Origin: an uncultured Alistipes sp.
GTDB taxonomy: Bacteria; Bacteroidota; Bacteroidia; Bacteroidales; Rikenellaceae
Assembly (NCBI GenBank): GCA_900770585.1
Contig: CAAGKW010000395.1
Location: 1-7,885, forward strand
Direction of reading: 5' to 3'
DNA length: 7,885 bases
Below, piece by piece: positions 7,418 to 7,885 of this stretch (position 1 is its first letter; each line of letters begins with the position of its first letter). Both the position numbers and the translations under genes were made by a program. Below the pieces are notes generated by a model. That model was not told the DNA's origin. It saw only the letters and a list, made by a program, of their open reading frames with translations, and made no database searches.

Positions 7418-7852
7418 TTACATTTTCGAGGTCTGCTTTGCTCCGAGAGCCAACATTCCGAGTCGGTAGGAATCTAATCCAAAGCCCATTATCGAACCAA
7501 TGGCTCGCGGTGCGATGAGCGACACGTGGCGGAACTCCTCACGCGCCAAGATCGACGAGATATGCACCTCAACCACAGGCGTCGAAACCGCACCCACAGC
7601 GTCAGCCAACGCCACGGCCGTATGGGTATAACCGCCCGCATTGAGCACCACGCCGTCGTAGCGACCGATCGATTTGTGGAGCTGGTCGATCAGTTCGCCC
7701 TCGATATTCGACTGGAAATAGTCCACCTCGCACTCCGAGAATGCCGCACGCAGACGCTCGATAAATTCCTCGAAGGTTTCGGTGCCGTAGATGTCGGTAT
7801 CGCGTCGGCCCTGCAAATTGAGATTGGGGCCGTTGAGAATCAGGATTTTCAT
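7418..7852 (-). CDS. aroQ: 3-dehydroquinate dehydratase, type II
   Basis: Cytoplasmic enzyme of the shikimate pathway, converting 3-dehydroquinate to 3-dehydroshikimate by anti elimination; it assembles as a dodecamer in the family. At 144 residues it has the standard length. Motifs in order: NGPNLNLQGRR (7-17), catalytic Tyr22 in IYGTE, SNIEGELID (48-56) with Glu51, NAGGYTHTAVALADA (71-85) with Asn71 and His77, and EVHISS (95-100) with catalytic His97, followed by REEFRH (Arg108). Asn after HIS, common in the family, is Ser100 here; the His-Ile-Ser that contacts substrate is kept. The C-terminus matches Bacteroidota enzymes (GSIMGFGLDSYRLGMLAL). It is the first gene of the minus-strand block, with a promoter element just upstream and the flippase 15 bases downstream. 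No Shine-Dalgarno sequence is seen, as is usual in this phylum. The assignment is certain. Confidence 0.97.
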   Translation of the reverse strand: MKILILNGPNLNLQGRRDTDIYGTETFEEFIERLRAAFSECEVDYFQSNIEGELIDQLHKSIGRYDGVVLNAGGYTHTAVALADAVGAVSTPVVEVHISSILAREEFRHVSLIAPRAIGSIMGFGLDSYRLGMLALGAKQTSKM

Positions 7853-7874
7853 CTTTCGTATGTTTATATTTTTG

Positions 7875-7882
7875 CAAATATA
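7875..7882 (-). promoter_or_regulatory. Bacteroidota -7 promoter element (TAnnTTTG) for the aroQ operon
   Basis: The minus strand reads TATATTTG, an exact fit to the Bacteroidota -7 consensus TAnnTTTG, ending 22 bases before the aroQ ATG. Transcription would start roughly 5-10 bases downstream, leaving a short A/T-rich leader without a ribosome binding site. The matching -33 TTTG element would lie beyond the right edge and cannot be checked. No comparable element was seen in the three short gaps downstream. Confidence 0.65.
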
Positions 7883-7885
7883 CGA

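Noticed and set aside
6665..7477. 270-codon plus-strand open frame opposite the flippase and the aroQ end
   Set aside because: Its translation is extremely rich in His, Arg and Gln, typical of the reverse complement of a hydrophobic membrane protein gene.

Overview
The window looks like an ordinary chromosomal stretch from a Bacteroidota gut-type bacterium, most likely a GC-rich Bacteroidales such as Alistipes (Rikenellaceae). The grounds are the TAnnTTTG promoter element, start codons with no Shine-Dalgarno sequence, heavy use of TCG, CTG and CTC codons, and a typical gene set (CusA/CzcA-type RND pump, GH20 lipoprotein, compact alkaline phosphatase). The genus is inferred from codon style, not from a marker gene. 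Six protein genes fill almost all of the sequence. I see no RNA gene, mobile element, CRISPR array or pseudogene. No stretch longer than 80 bases lacks a gene.

Plus strand, 1-2329: the 3' end of an efflux operon. The C-terminal third of a CusA/CzcA-family RND permease enters from the left edge. Its stop codon overlaps the start of a CzcC/TolC-like outer-membrane channel by 8 bases. The permease and channel are the inner- and outer-membrane parts of a tripartite pump; the adaptor is presumably upstream, outside the window.

Junction, 2330-2409: the two gene blocks converge here. A perfect 12-bp hairpin can end transcription in both directions, with the better U-tract for the minus strand. A three-copy TTGAATT-like heptamer lies between it and the end of the minus-strand block.

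Minus strand, 7885-2410 (read right to left): aroQ (type II 3-dehydroquinate dehydratase), a Wzx-type polysaccharide flippase, a secreted alkaline phosphatase, and a GH20 beta-N-acetylhexosaminidase lipoprotein. The gaps are only 15, 21 and 19 bases. A TATATTTG promoter element precedes aroQ and the hairpin follows the GH20 gene, so a single four-gene transcript is likely. aroQ serves the shikimate pathway. The other three genes point to the cell envelope: export of a lipid-linked glycan, removal of phosphate, and removal of terminal GlcNAc/GalNAc. A shared pathway is a hypothesis only.

Nothing here is clearly a new biological system. The observations most worth checking are the alkaline phosphatase's unusual metal-site pair (Glu125/Gly281, at the positions of E. 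coli PhoA Asp153/Lys328) and the mixed content of the four-gene operon.
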